Assembly (NCBI GenBank): GCA_965242905.1 | Contig: CBDETM010000002.1 | Location: 1,612,001 to 1,676,000, forward strand | From: Bin5 sp965242905 | GTDB taxonomy: Bacteria; Chloroflexota; Anaerolineae; Caldilineales; Caldilineaceae | Direction: 5' to 3' | DNA length: 64,000 bases | Part shown: piece by piece, positions 57,573 to 64,000 of the stretch | Layout of the letters: every line of letters starts with the position of its first letter | Position numbering within the stretch: position 1 is the stretch's first letter | Program-made: the position numbers and the translations under genes | The notes under the pieces: model-generated | What the model was told of the DNA's origin: nothing | Seen by the model: the letters and a program-made list of their open reading frames with translations, nothing else | Databases searched by the model: none

Positions 57573-58154
57573 GTGGAGCGTACGCGCATAATTATCGCAG
57601 ATGATGAATCCCTCATTCGGATGGATCTGCGGGAGATGCTGACCAACCTGGGTTACCTGGTCGTCGGCGAGGCAGGTGACGGGCAAAGCGCCATCAACCT
57701 CAGTTGGGAACTTCGCCCGGACATCGTGATCATGGACATCAAGATGCCGGACGTGGATGGCATTGAGGCTGCGCGCGTTCTGACGGAAGAGCGCCTGGCC
57801 CCGGTGCTGCTGTTGAGCGCATACAGCCAGCAGGAGTTGGTGCAACGCGCCAAGGAGGCCGGTGTTGTCAGCTATCTGGTCAAACCGTTCCGCGAGAGCG
57901 ATCTGACTCCTGCGATCGAGGTGGCGCTGGCGCGTTTCGGCGAGTTTCGAACATTGGAGAATGAGATCGATGACCTGAAGGAGACGCTCGAAACGCGCAA
58001 AGCGGTTGAGCGCGCGAAGGGCATACTGATGCAACTACAGAATATGAATGAGGCCGAAGCTTTTCGGCGTATTCAGAAGATGAGTATGAACAACCGCAAG
58101 CCGATGAAGGCAGTGGCCGAGGCGATCATTCTCGCCCATCAGGCCGGTGAATAG
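57573..58154 (+). CDS. ANTAR-domain response regulator (PdtaR type)
   Basis: 193 residues from GTG 57573 with a good ribosome binding site (GGAAAGGGA). Receiver domain: acidic pair in IIADDES near 8-11, phosphorylated Asp in DIVIMDIKMPDVDG near 54, Ser in LLLSAYSQQ and Lys in YLVKPFRESD. ANTAR RNA-binding domain about 130-190: AVERAKGILMQLQNMNEAEA and FRRIQKMSMNNRKPMKAVAE. Once phosphorylated by the kinase upstream it should bind paired hairpins in leader RNAs and prevent termination. I did not find a convincing ANTAR two-hairpin target in this window. Confidence 0.94.
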   Translation: MERTRIIIADDESLIRMDLREMLTNLGYLVVGEAGDGQSAINLSWELRPDIVIMDIKMPDVDGIEAARVLTEERLAPVLLLSAYSQQELVQRAKEAGVVSYLVKPFRESDLTPAIEVALARFGEFRTLENEIDDLKETLETRKAVERAKGILMQLQNMNEAEAFRRIQKMSMNNRKPMKAVAEAIILAHQAGE

Positions 58155-58214
58155 CCAGACGACTGTGACCTGCTCAGAGCACTGGTGTGTTAGGTCACGA
58201 ATGACAGCTGTATT

Positions 58215-58985
58215 ATGAAATCTACAGATGGGGCCCCGCCTGCGACACGCCTGTCGATCATCATGCCGGTCTACAATGAAATAGGCACGCTGGAGGAGAT
58301 AATCCGCCGCGTGCGCGCGGTCCCGTTGACGGTCAAAACAGATGGCGCGACGGATCTGAACGGCAGCGCCAGCCAACTGGAAAAGGAGATCATCATTGTT
58401 GATGACGGCTCTACCGACGGAACGCGGGACATTCTAGCCCGATTGCAGGCGGAAGAGTCGAAAGATTTGCGCATCATTTATCATGAACGCAATGGGGGCA
58501 AGGGCGCGGCCTTGCGCACGGGTTTTGAGGCGGCGACCGGTGCAATCTTCGTCGTGCAAGACGCCGACCTTGAATACAATCCTGGGGACTATGTCAAGCT
58601 TCTCGCCCCTATACTGGAGGGGCGCACCGATGTCGTTTATGGCAGCCGCTTTCTCGGCGGCCCGCGTGCGGCCATGAGCCTTGCACACACGATCGGCAAT
58701 AAAGGGGTCACCTGGTTTACCAATCTGTTATACGGTACGGTTTTGACCGACATGGAGACCTGCTATAAGTGCTTCCGGCGGAGTGTAATCGAAGGGATGA
58801 CCCTCCACAGCCAGAGGTTCGAGATCGAAGCCGAACTGACGGCCAAGATCCTCAAACGCAATTACCCGATTTTTGAAACGCCAATCAGCTATAACGGGCG
58901 CCAGTTCCATGAAGGCAAGAAACTTACCTGGCGGGACGGGTTTACGGCCATTGCTACGCTGATCAGGTACCGTTTCAGGGACTAA
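58215..58985 (+). CDS. Family 2 glycosyltransferase (dolichol-phosphate-mannose-synthase-like)
   Basis: 256 residues. GT-A fold: LSIIMPVYNEIGTLEEIIRR near 13-32, IIIVDDGSTDGTRDIL near 58-73, ERNGGKGAALRTGFEAATG near 90-108, the metal-binding VVQDADLEYNPGDY near 113-126 and ETCYKCFRR near 181. Makes a polyprenyl-phosphate sugar on the cytoplasmic membrane face for later use outside the cell. An insertion of about 16 residues lies between the first two motifs. The next gene, 14 bp on, is a multi-pass membrane protein that could use the lipid-linked sugar. Confidence 0.92.
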   Translation: MKSTDGAPPATRLSIIMPVYNEIGTLEEIIRRVRAVPLTVKTDGATDLNGSASQLEKEIIIVDDGSTDGTRDILARLQAEESKDLRIIYHERNGGKGAALRTGFEAATGAIFVVQDADLEYNPGDYVKLLAPILEGRTDVVYGSRFLGGPRAAMSLAHTIGNKGVTWFTNLLYGTVLTDMETCYKCFRRSVIEGMTLHSQRFEIEAELTAKILKRNYPIFETPISYNGRQFHEGKKLTWRDGFTAIATLIRYRFRD

Positions 58986-58999
58986 GCACCGGTGGACCT

Positions 59000-61954
59000 T
59001 TGTTTGCGGTGTTTCTGAACAGTAGCCGCCGCAGTTGGATACGCCGCCTTTTGCCCCTCCTTTCAGCCGCTTCGATCCTGGCTCTTTTCGTCCTGCTTCT
59101 CTTCTACCGCCTCCTGTTTACGGACCGAGTACTGGCCAGCGGGGACATCCTCCACTACTTCTATCCCTACCGCGACTATGCAGCAGCCTCGCTGCGCGCG
59201 GGCCGGATTCCTTTCTGGAACCCGTACATCTTTATGGGTGCGCCATTCCTTGCCAATCCGCAGGCTGCGGCGCTCTATCCTTTACACTGGCCGCTGAGCT
59301 GGCTGCCGGTGACGCGGCAACTTTACTGGAGCGGCGCCATCCATGCCTGGATCCTGGCCGTGGGCGGTTTCGCGTTGATGCGGCGCTGGGGGATGGGATG
59401 GCTGGCCGCGGTAGGCACGGGACTGGTTCTGGCGGGGAGCGGATTCTACGGCGGATTGCTGGGGCACATCAATCAGATGAACGGGGCAGCCTGGCTGCCC
59501 TGGCTTCTGTGGGCGTTGGAAGGGAGGTGGGCGTCGGCGGAAAGAGCGAAGAGAGGTGAGGAGAGAGAGGGGGTTACCGGCTCCTCGCGTCTTGCTTCCC
59601 TTGCCTGGCGTTACGCGGCTTTGCTCCTGCCTTTCGCCATGTTTGTGGCGCTCACTCTGCTGGCCGGCCACACGCAAACGACCTATATCAATCTGTTCGG
59701 TGTGGGTGCATGGCTGCTGGCGACGAGCCTGCGTTCGTATACGCGCGGAATCCGTCACCTTGCCGCCTCCTTCTTCATTTATGTGCTGGGGGTCCTTCTG
59801 GGTGTCCTGCTCGCCGCCGCGCAACTGTTGCCTACGCTGGAACTGAGCCAGTTGGGGTTGCGGAGCGGCGGGCTCAGCTACGTGGATGTGACCAGCTTCA
59901 GTTTGCGGCCGCTGCTGCTCCATTGGACTCTGTTGCCCTCCTACGGACTGCGCGACTTGAGCGTTGTTTTTGCTACGCTCGGGTACACGGAGTTTGTCGC
60001 CTATGTGGGTGCGGTGGGGCTGCTGCTGGCCCTGGTCGCGGTGGTGAGTCGTCTTCAGCCGACGGCCGGGAGGCGGCCATGGACAGTGGGTCACTGGTCC
60101 TTGGCTGCACTGTGCGGGCTCTTTTTTGCCTTTCTGGGCCTGTTCCTGGCGTTAGGACGATGGAACCCATTCTCGTTTCTCTTTTATCATGTGATTCCCG
60201 GCTATGATCTGTTCCGCACGCCTGCCCGCTGGATGATGCTCTACACGCTAGGGATGGCTGTGCTAGCAGGAGTTGGGGCGGAGTGGCTTTGGCACAGGTT
60301 GAGAGACGCCGCCGGCAGTAAGGCGGTCTCGCTGCGCCTGTCTAACGCCGCCGGCGCGGTGCTGCTTGCGGTCCTGGCGCTCGATCTGCTCCTGGCGGCG
60401 CGTGCGCTGCCGCATACAGAGCCGACCGCGCCCCAGGCCGTCTACGACGTGCGAACCGCGTCTGCTCACCTGCTGACGGAGCCGGGGCGAGGGCTTCACC
60501 CTGCAGCCGCGGGGCGGCTGCTAAGCATCAGCGATATCACGTTCGATCCGGGAGACATGCCCGACTGGCGGCGCATCCTGCGCGGCGGCACGCGTCCACA
60601 GCTGAGCGAAGCCGGCTTCAGGGAGTTCATCATCGCGCTCAAGTCACAGGAGATCCTGGCGCCGAACCTGTCGTTGCTGTGGCGCATCCCCACTGTAGAC
60701 GGATTCGACGGCGGCGTGCTGCCTCTGCAGCGCTACAATGCCTTTCTGTCGCTGCTGATTCCGCCGGATGAACTGGTGCCTGACGGCCGCGTACGTGAAC
60801 AGTTGCAGACGGTTCCACACGGCGACATTCTCGAGTTGATGGACGTCGGCTTTGTCGTTACCGACAAGGTACGTGATTTGTGGTTCGAGGGTGTGTATTA
60901 CGACCGTCAGATTGGCGCGACTCTGGAAGCTGATGGCGCGAGCGACCCAGCCGGCAATGCGACTGGAGGGGGGGCTCGACTGACGGTTGACGTGCCGCAC
61001 AGTTTCGAGGCGACCGCGGTGGATGTCGTCGGCTTTGTAATCTCAGACTCCGACGAAACACAAGCTGGCACCGCCAATCAGCCCATAGCGGAAGTAACGG
61101 CGCTGGTAGGCGGTGAGCGTATCGCAATAGGCAGGTTGCTCACCGGCAGCGGAGGAGGCGCCTTTGAAGCGGCGGAACCCCAGTCAGTGTTTGCCAGCAG
61201 CGGGGACGCTCCAATGGTTTTTCGTGACGGTGAAACTGGGCAGGAGGAGTACCTGGCTCGCTTTGCGCTACCGGAGGCCGCCCGCCCGGTACAGCTGGAG
61301 ATCGCGCTGGCAGAAGACAGCGGCTCCACCGGGCTGGTGGTGCGGGCGATTACGCTCATTGACGAGCGCACCAATACCTTCGTTCCGCTTCTTCCCAGTG
61401 ACCGCGGCAGCTTTCAACGCGTACACAGCGGCGACGTCAAGATCTACGCGCGGCTCGGAGGCAGCGGGCGGGCGCAACTGTTCGAGACGGTGCGGCAAGT
61501 CTCATCGCCGGACGACGCTGTAACGGTGCTGCGCGACCTGGCTGCGGTTGGCGACTCGCAGGCGGCGGTCGTCGAGGCAAGCGCTGAGGCGGTGGCGGCC
61601 TGGGGGCTCGCGGACGAGGCCGGCGCACCGGCATCGAGAGGGGAGGTCTCGATCATCTCGTATGCGCCCGAACGGATCGTCATCCGCGTGCGCTCCGGGC
61701 GGGCGGGTGTTCTCGTATTGAAGGATGCCTATTATCCCGGCTGGCATGCGGTGGTCAACGGGGAGGCGGTGGACGTTGTTCCGGCCAACATCCTATTTCG
61801 CGGCGTACCGGTGCCGGCCGGAGAGAGTGAGGTCATCATCGCGTACACGCCGACTACCTGGCAGACCGGTGTGCGGCTCAGCCTGGCGGGCGGGCTTTTC
61901 TGGTTGGTGCTGGCCTGGTTGACCCTCGGCCGCGCGTGGTGGTGGAGACGCTAA
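59000..61954 (+). CDS. YfhO-like multi-pass membrane protein
   Basis: 984 residues from TTG 59000; GTG 59009 is an alternative. About 10-12 membrane segments in the first 470 residues, with the YfhO-type luminal pattern DILHYFYPYRDYAAASLRAG near 49-68 and FWNPYIFMGAPFLANPQAAA near 73-92, then a large extracytoplasmic domain and a final helix (SLAGGLFWLVLAWLTL near 964). The C-terminal LVLKDAYYPGWHAVVNGEAV is a family hallmark. GT-C-like glycosyltransferases share this plan, so a sugar-transfer role with the GT2 gene upstream is inferred. Residues near 180-190 (ERAKRGEERE) are encoded by sequence resembling the interspersed-repeat tail. Confidence 0.85.
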   Translation: MFAVFLNSSRRSWIRRLLPLLSAASILALFVLLLFYRLLFTDRVLASGDILHYFYPYRDYAAASLRAGRIPFWNPYIFMGAPFLANPQAAALYPLHWPLSWLPVTRQLYWSGAIHAWILAVGGFALMRRWGMGWLAAVGTGLVLAGSGFYGGLLGHINQMNGAAWLPWLLWALEGRWASAERAKRGEEREGVTGSSRLASLAWRYAALLLPFAMFVALTLLAGHTQTTYINLFGVGAWLLATSLRSYTRGIRHLAASFFIYVLGVLLGVLLAAAQLLPTLELSQLGLRSGGLSYVDVTSFSLRPLLLHWTLLPSYGLRDLSVVFATLGYTEFVAYVGAVGLLLALVAVVSRLQPTAGRRPWTVGHWSLAALCGLFFAFLGLFLALGRWNPFSFLFYHVIPGYDLFRTPARWMMLYTLGMAVLAGVGAEWLWHRLRDAAGSKAVSLRLSNAAGAVLLAVLALDLLLAARALPHTEPTAPQAVYDVRTASAHLLTEPGRGLHPAAAGRLLSISDITFDPGDMPDWRRILRGGTRPQLSEAGFREFIIALKSQEILAPNLSLLWRIPTVDGFDGGVLPLQRYNAFLSLLIPPDELVPDGRVREQLQTVPHGDILELMDVGFVVTDKVRDLWFEGVYYDRQIGATLEADGASDPAGNATGGGARLTVDVPHSFEATAVDVVGFVISDSDETQAGTANQPIAEVTALVGGERIAIGRLLTGSGGGAFEAAEPQSVFASSGDAPMVFRDGETGQEEYLARFALPEAARPVQLEIALAEDSGSTGLVVRAITLIDERTNTFVPLLPSDRGSFQRVHSGDVKIYARLGGSGRAQLFETVRQVSSPDDAVTVLRDLAAVGDSQAAVVEASAEAVAAWGLADEAGAPASRGEVSIISYAPERIVIRVRSGRAGVLVLKDAYYPGWHAVVNGEAVDVVPANILFRGVPVPAGESEVIIAYTPTTWQTGVRLSLAGGLFWLVLAWLTLGRAWWWRR

Positions 61955-62062
61955 ATCCCTTGCTTCGCGGCGTATAACGCTGTAATGTATAATCGAAGGA
62001 CGGAGTTTCTTTCGCGGCGTTGAAAGTCAGCGGAAAGTTTCCGGTAGTCCGTCCTCCTCAGG

Positions 62063-62683
62063 TTGACGGATGGACAATTGGAGACCAGTGAAGGCATTGC
62101 GGGCCTGAATCCGAATGTGATCAACGTATTCAATCGAATCGTCGTGGTTGTGCTTTGGCTGGCTCTCCTGGCGGGCACTGTCTATGCGGCGGTATTTCCA
62201 GACAGTACTTTTGGTGCGCTCGTGGGCAGTCTGTCGGTGGCCCAAGAGTTTCTGCGTGCGCAACATCAGGCGAACAGCATGAACTACCTGATCGGCCAAG
62301 TAGCAGTGGGCTCTGTCGCGGTGCTCATTTTCGGCAGTCTGCTGTGGTTGGAACTGTGGCCCCATCGCCAGCGCGGGGTGCGCATGAAGACGGTGAAAGG
62401 CAGCTCGGTGGAGTTGGACACAGAGAGCATCGCGCGCCGCCTGACCTGGCATCTGGACCAGCTTGCCGATGTGATTACAGTGTTTCCGGACGTGAAATCC
62501 CGCGGCAATGCGGTCGACATTCAGTTGGAGGTCGAGACCGCGCCCAATATCGACGTGCCGATGAAGACGGACGAGGTGGTGGAATCGACGCGGGATATTG
62601 TCGAAGAGGATATGGGTTTGCGGCTCGGCAAGTTGGACGTGCGTATGCGCCATCTGCCCTTTGAGGATGAGTGGGAAGCGTGA
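62063..62683 (+). CDS. AmaP-like alkaline-shock membrane-anchor family protein
   Basis: 206 residues from TTG 62063; no in-frame ATG or GTG start is better. Two membrane helices (VVVVLWLALLAGTVYAAVF near 27-45; VAVGSVAVLIFGSLLWLELW near 80-99) are followed by a soluble domain of about 100 residues (SSVELDTESIARRLTWHLDQ ... VDIQLEVETAPNIDVP) that resembles the Asp23/AmaP beta-alpha domain. Assignment rests on topology and weak motif resemblance. A TATAAT lies at about 61989-61994 upstream. The stop overlaps scpB, so the genes are co-translated. Confidence 0.65.
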   Translation: MTDGQLETSEGIAGLNPNVINVFNRIVVVVLWLALLAGTVYAAVFPDSTFGALVGSLSVAQEFLRAQHQANSMNYLIGQVAVGSVAVLIFGSLLWLELWPHRQRGVRMKTVKGSSVELDTESIARRLTWHLDQLADVITVFPDVKSRGNAVDIQLEVETAPNIDVPMKTDEVVESTRDIVEEDMGLRLGKLDVRMRHLPFEDEWEA

Positions 62684-63216
62684 GGTTGAGCGCCATTCTG
62701 GAGAGCCTGCTGTTCGTGGCGGGGGACCCGGTTACGCCAGCGCAGCTAGCCCACGCGACAGGCTGCCCTGAAGTGGAGGTGGCCAAAGCGCTGGCCGCCT
62801 TGCAGCAGGAGTATGAGGAGGAGAATCGGGGGCTGCGCCTGCAGCGCCGCGACGGTCGCGTTCTGCTTGTGACGAACCCTTCCGCGTCCCAGGTCGTTGA
62901 GGAGTTTCTCAATCTGGATTTGAGGGTACAGTTCAGCGCACCGGCCCTTGAGACGTTGGCTATCATCGCATATCTGCATCCGGTGACGCGGGCACAGGTG
63001 GAGGCGGTGCGAGGCGTTGACTGTTCCGGCGTGCTGCGCAATCTGCTGCAGCAGGGGTTGGTCGAGGAGTTCGACCGATTGGAAGGACCCGGCCGACCAA
63101 TACGTTACGCGATAACCGACCAGTTCATGCAGCATTTTGGGCTGACCAGTCTTGAGGAGCTGCCGCCTCTGGAGACCGATGGGGAGGCGACTTCTGCGCA
63201 GTTTGCGCAGGGGTAG
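62671..63216 (+). CDS. scpB: Segregation and condensation protein B
   Basis: 181 residues, two winged-helix domains, kleisin-associated subunit of the SMC-ScpAB complex that organises and separates chromosomes. Landmarks: LSAILESLLFVAGDPVTPAQ near 6-25, RGLRLQRRDGRVLLVTNP near 53-70, the most conserved ALETLAIIAYLHPVTRAQVE then AVRGVDCSGVLRNLLQQGLV near 92-131, and GRPIRYAITDQFMQHFGLTS near 142. Start GTG 62671 (GAGG upstream); GTG 62680 in a GTGA overlap with the previous stop is equally possible. scpA is not in the window. Confidence 0.95.
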   Translation: MGSVRLSAILESLLFVAGDPVTPAQLAHATGCPEVEVAKALAALQQEYEEENRGLRLQRRDGRVLLVTNPSASQVVEEFLNLDLRVQFSAPALETLAIIAYLHPVTRAQVEAVRGVDCSGVLRNLLQQGLVEEFDRLEGPGRPIRYAITDQFMQHFGLTSLEELPPLETDGEATSAQFAQG

Positions 63217-63280
63217 AGACGTTTCCCACCTCGCCAGTAGACGTAACCTTTACCCGTCTGCACGGGCTGTTGCAGAAGTG

Positions 63281-63733
63281 TCAGGCTTTGTCCCCGCTGG
63301 TTTCACCACCCACGTTTCCCGTTAATCGTTGCGCAATCCAGTGCGGCAGGCGCGTCATGCGGCCGTCGCTGTCGACGCAGGTGTGCCGCGTGTGGCCGTC
63401 GGCGTAGATGGCGCGGGTGTGCGGGTTGCGGATTTCGTAGACGAATTCGACCTGACGGCTGCGCAGTGATCCCAGGCGCGTGATGACCTGGACGGCGTCG
63501 CCGAAGCGGATGGCGTCGCGGTAGCGGCATTGCAGGTCGGTAACGGCGAAGTTGTAGCCGGCGCCGGCGATCTCGGTATAGGACATTCCGGCCGCCGCCA
63601 TCCAGGCGACGCGCCCAGCCTCGAACCAGACGACATACTCGCTGTGGTGGACGACGCCCATCTGATCGGTTTCGGCGAAACGGACGGTTATGTCGAGAGG
63701 AAATGCGGGATATTCAGTCTTGTCCATCGGCAT
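63281..63733 (-). CDS. YbgC/4-hydroxybenzoyl-CoA thioesterase family protein
   Basis: 150 residues, single hot-dog domain. The family signature VRFAETDQMGVVHHSEYVVW with the catalytic Asp (DQMGVVHHSEY) lies near 17-36, followed by FEAGRVAWMAAAGMSYTEI. Cleaves acyl-CoA thioesters in the cytoplasm; substrate range cannot be read. ATG 63733 or 63727. Its start overlaps the end of the upstream HEPN gene by about 20 bp, so they are probably one transcript. Confidence 0.92.
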   Translation of the reverse strand: MPMDKTEYPAFPLDITVRFAETDQMGVVHHSEYVVWFEAGRVAWMAAAGMSYTEIAGAGYNFAVTDLQCRYRDAIRFGDAVQVITRLGSLRSRQVEFVYEIRNPHTRAIYADGHTRHTCVDSDGRMTRLPHWIAQRLTGNVGGETSGDKA

Positions 63734-64000
63734 CGGTCAGGGGATTATCGATCCTGTGTGGATTGTCCCGAATCCAACGTTGATAGGCCGAGCGTATAGA
63801 CCCCAAGTCTCCCAAATCTTCGACACAGGCCTGAAAGAGTTCCGCCGAGCAGACTTCATGGTAAACATGAGTCAACCGATTTCGGTAGCCTGCCATCTGA
63901 ACAAAGAGCTTTTCTTCGCCTTTGTTGAGGACTTCCTTATCGGCAAGTTGTGTTGCGATATTTCTGTAGGACCCCGCAGGAACGCCATACCCTTTGCCCA
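63714..64000 (-). CDS. HepT-like (DUF86) HEPN RNase toxin, N-terminus cut by window edge
   Basis: The frame is open to the right edge: GKGYGVPAGSYRNIATQLAD ... EKLFVQMAGYRNRLTHVYHE ... SIRSAYQRWIRDN. RNRLTHVY is the R-x4-H-x-Y active site of HepT toxins, complete here. HepT cleaves RNA (tRNA anticodon in studied cases) and is kept off by MntA-catalysed AMPylation of the tyrosine. The expected MntA gene would lie upstream, beyond 64000. This is the second HEPN gene in the window. Confidence 0.85.
   Translation of the reverse strand, partial: GKGYGVPAGSYRNIATQLADKEVLNKGEEKLFVQMAGYRNRLTHVYHEVCSAELFQACVEDLGDLGSIRSAYQRWIRDNPHRIDNPLTDADGQD

Overview
The window is a GC-rich bacterial chromosome segment without phage structural genes or CRISPR. 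I infer a member of Chloroflexota (Caldilineales-like). The grounds are a GAAC-N4-GTTC LexA box, a PdtaS/PdtaR (ANTAR) pair, many Uma2 and phytanoyl-CoA-dioxygenase-like (PhyH) paralogues, a membrane GH3 protein with a Thr/Pro stalk, and short intergenic repeats. No 16S gene is present, so the taxonomy is inference. The genetic code is standard apart from one UGA that almost certainly encodes selenocysteine.

Layout. 0-2.9 kb: the 3' end of an S51-like/CysS-C-terminal protein, a PhyH oxygenase with an odd metal motif, then a small gene boxed between two 193-bp MITE-like repeats next to an orphan HigA antitoxin. 2.9-13.7 kb: core information genes dnaN, an ECF-type sigma factor with a small membrane partner, gyrA, and uvrB with a LexA-type operator. 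A dead XRE antitoxin and a DUF5131-tcmP pair are inserted among them. 13.7-23.1 kb: a GH3-family cell-surface protein and a MarR-regulated heterodimeric ABC exporter, bordered by copies A and B of an interspersed repeat. 23.3-25.9 kb: fabF-fabH. 26-32.9 kb: a catabolic block with three PhyH oxygenases, a zinc alcohol dehydrogenase, rhamnulokinase and L-rhamnose isomerase. 33.3-40.7 kb: dnaE, a frameshifted accessory gene, hsp20 and selD. 40.8-46.8 kb: a DUF898 membrane protein, an ISKra4-type insertion sequence with intact ends and target duplication, a CaiB-type CoA-transferase, a tandemly duplicated Uma2 gene, and repeat copy C. 47-52.8 kb: cyclophilin, a second heterodimeric ABC exporter and a HEPN/MNT pair. 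53-55.2 kb: Gfo/Idh/MocA dehydrogenase plus PhyH. 55.5-64 kb: tRNA-Pro(CGG), PdtaS-PdtaR, a GT2 glycosyltransferase with a YfhO-like membrane protein, an AmaP-like protein, scpB, a thioesterase, and a HEPN gene cut by the window edge.

Three points stand out. selD was probably meant to be read through a UGA at the catalytic position, with a SECIS-like hairpin downstream. Two MITEs flank a small gene in a way that suggests they moved it as one unit. Three interspersed repeats share a perfectly conserved 57-nt block predicted to fold as a three-way junction, and one copy carries ends like those of the resident ISKra4 element.
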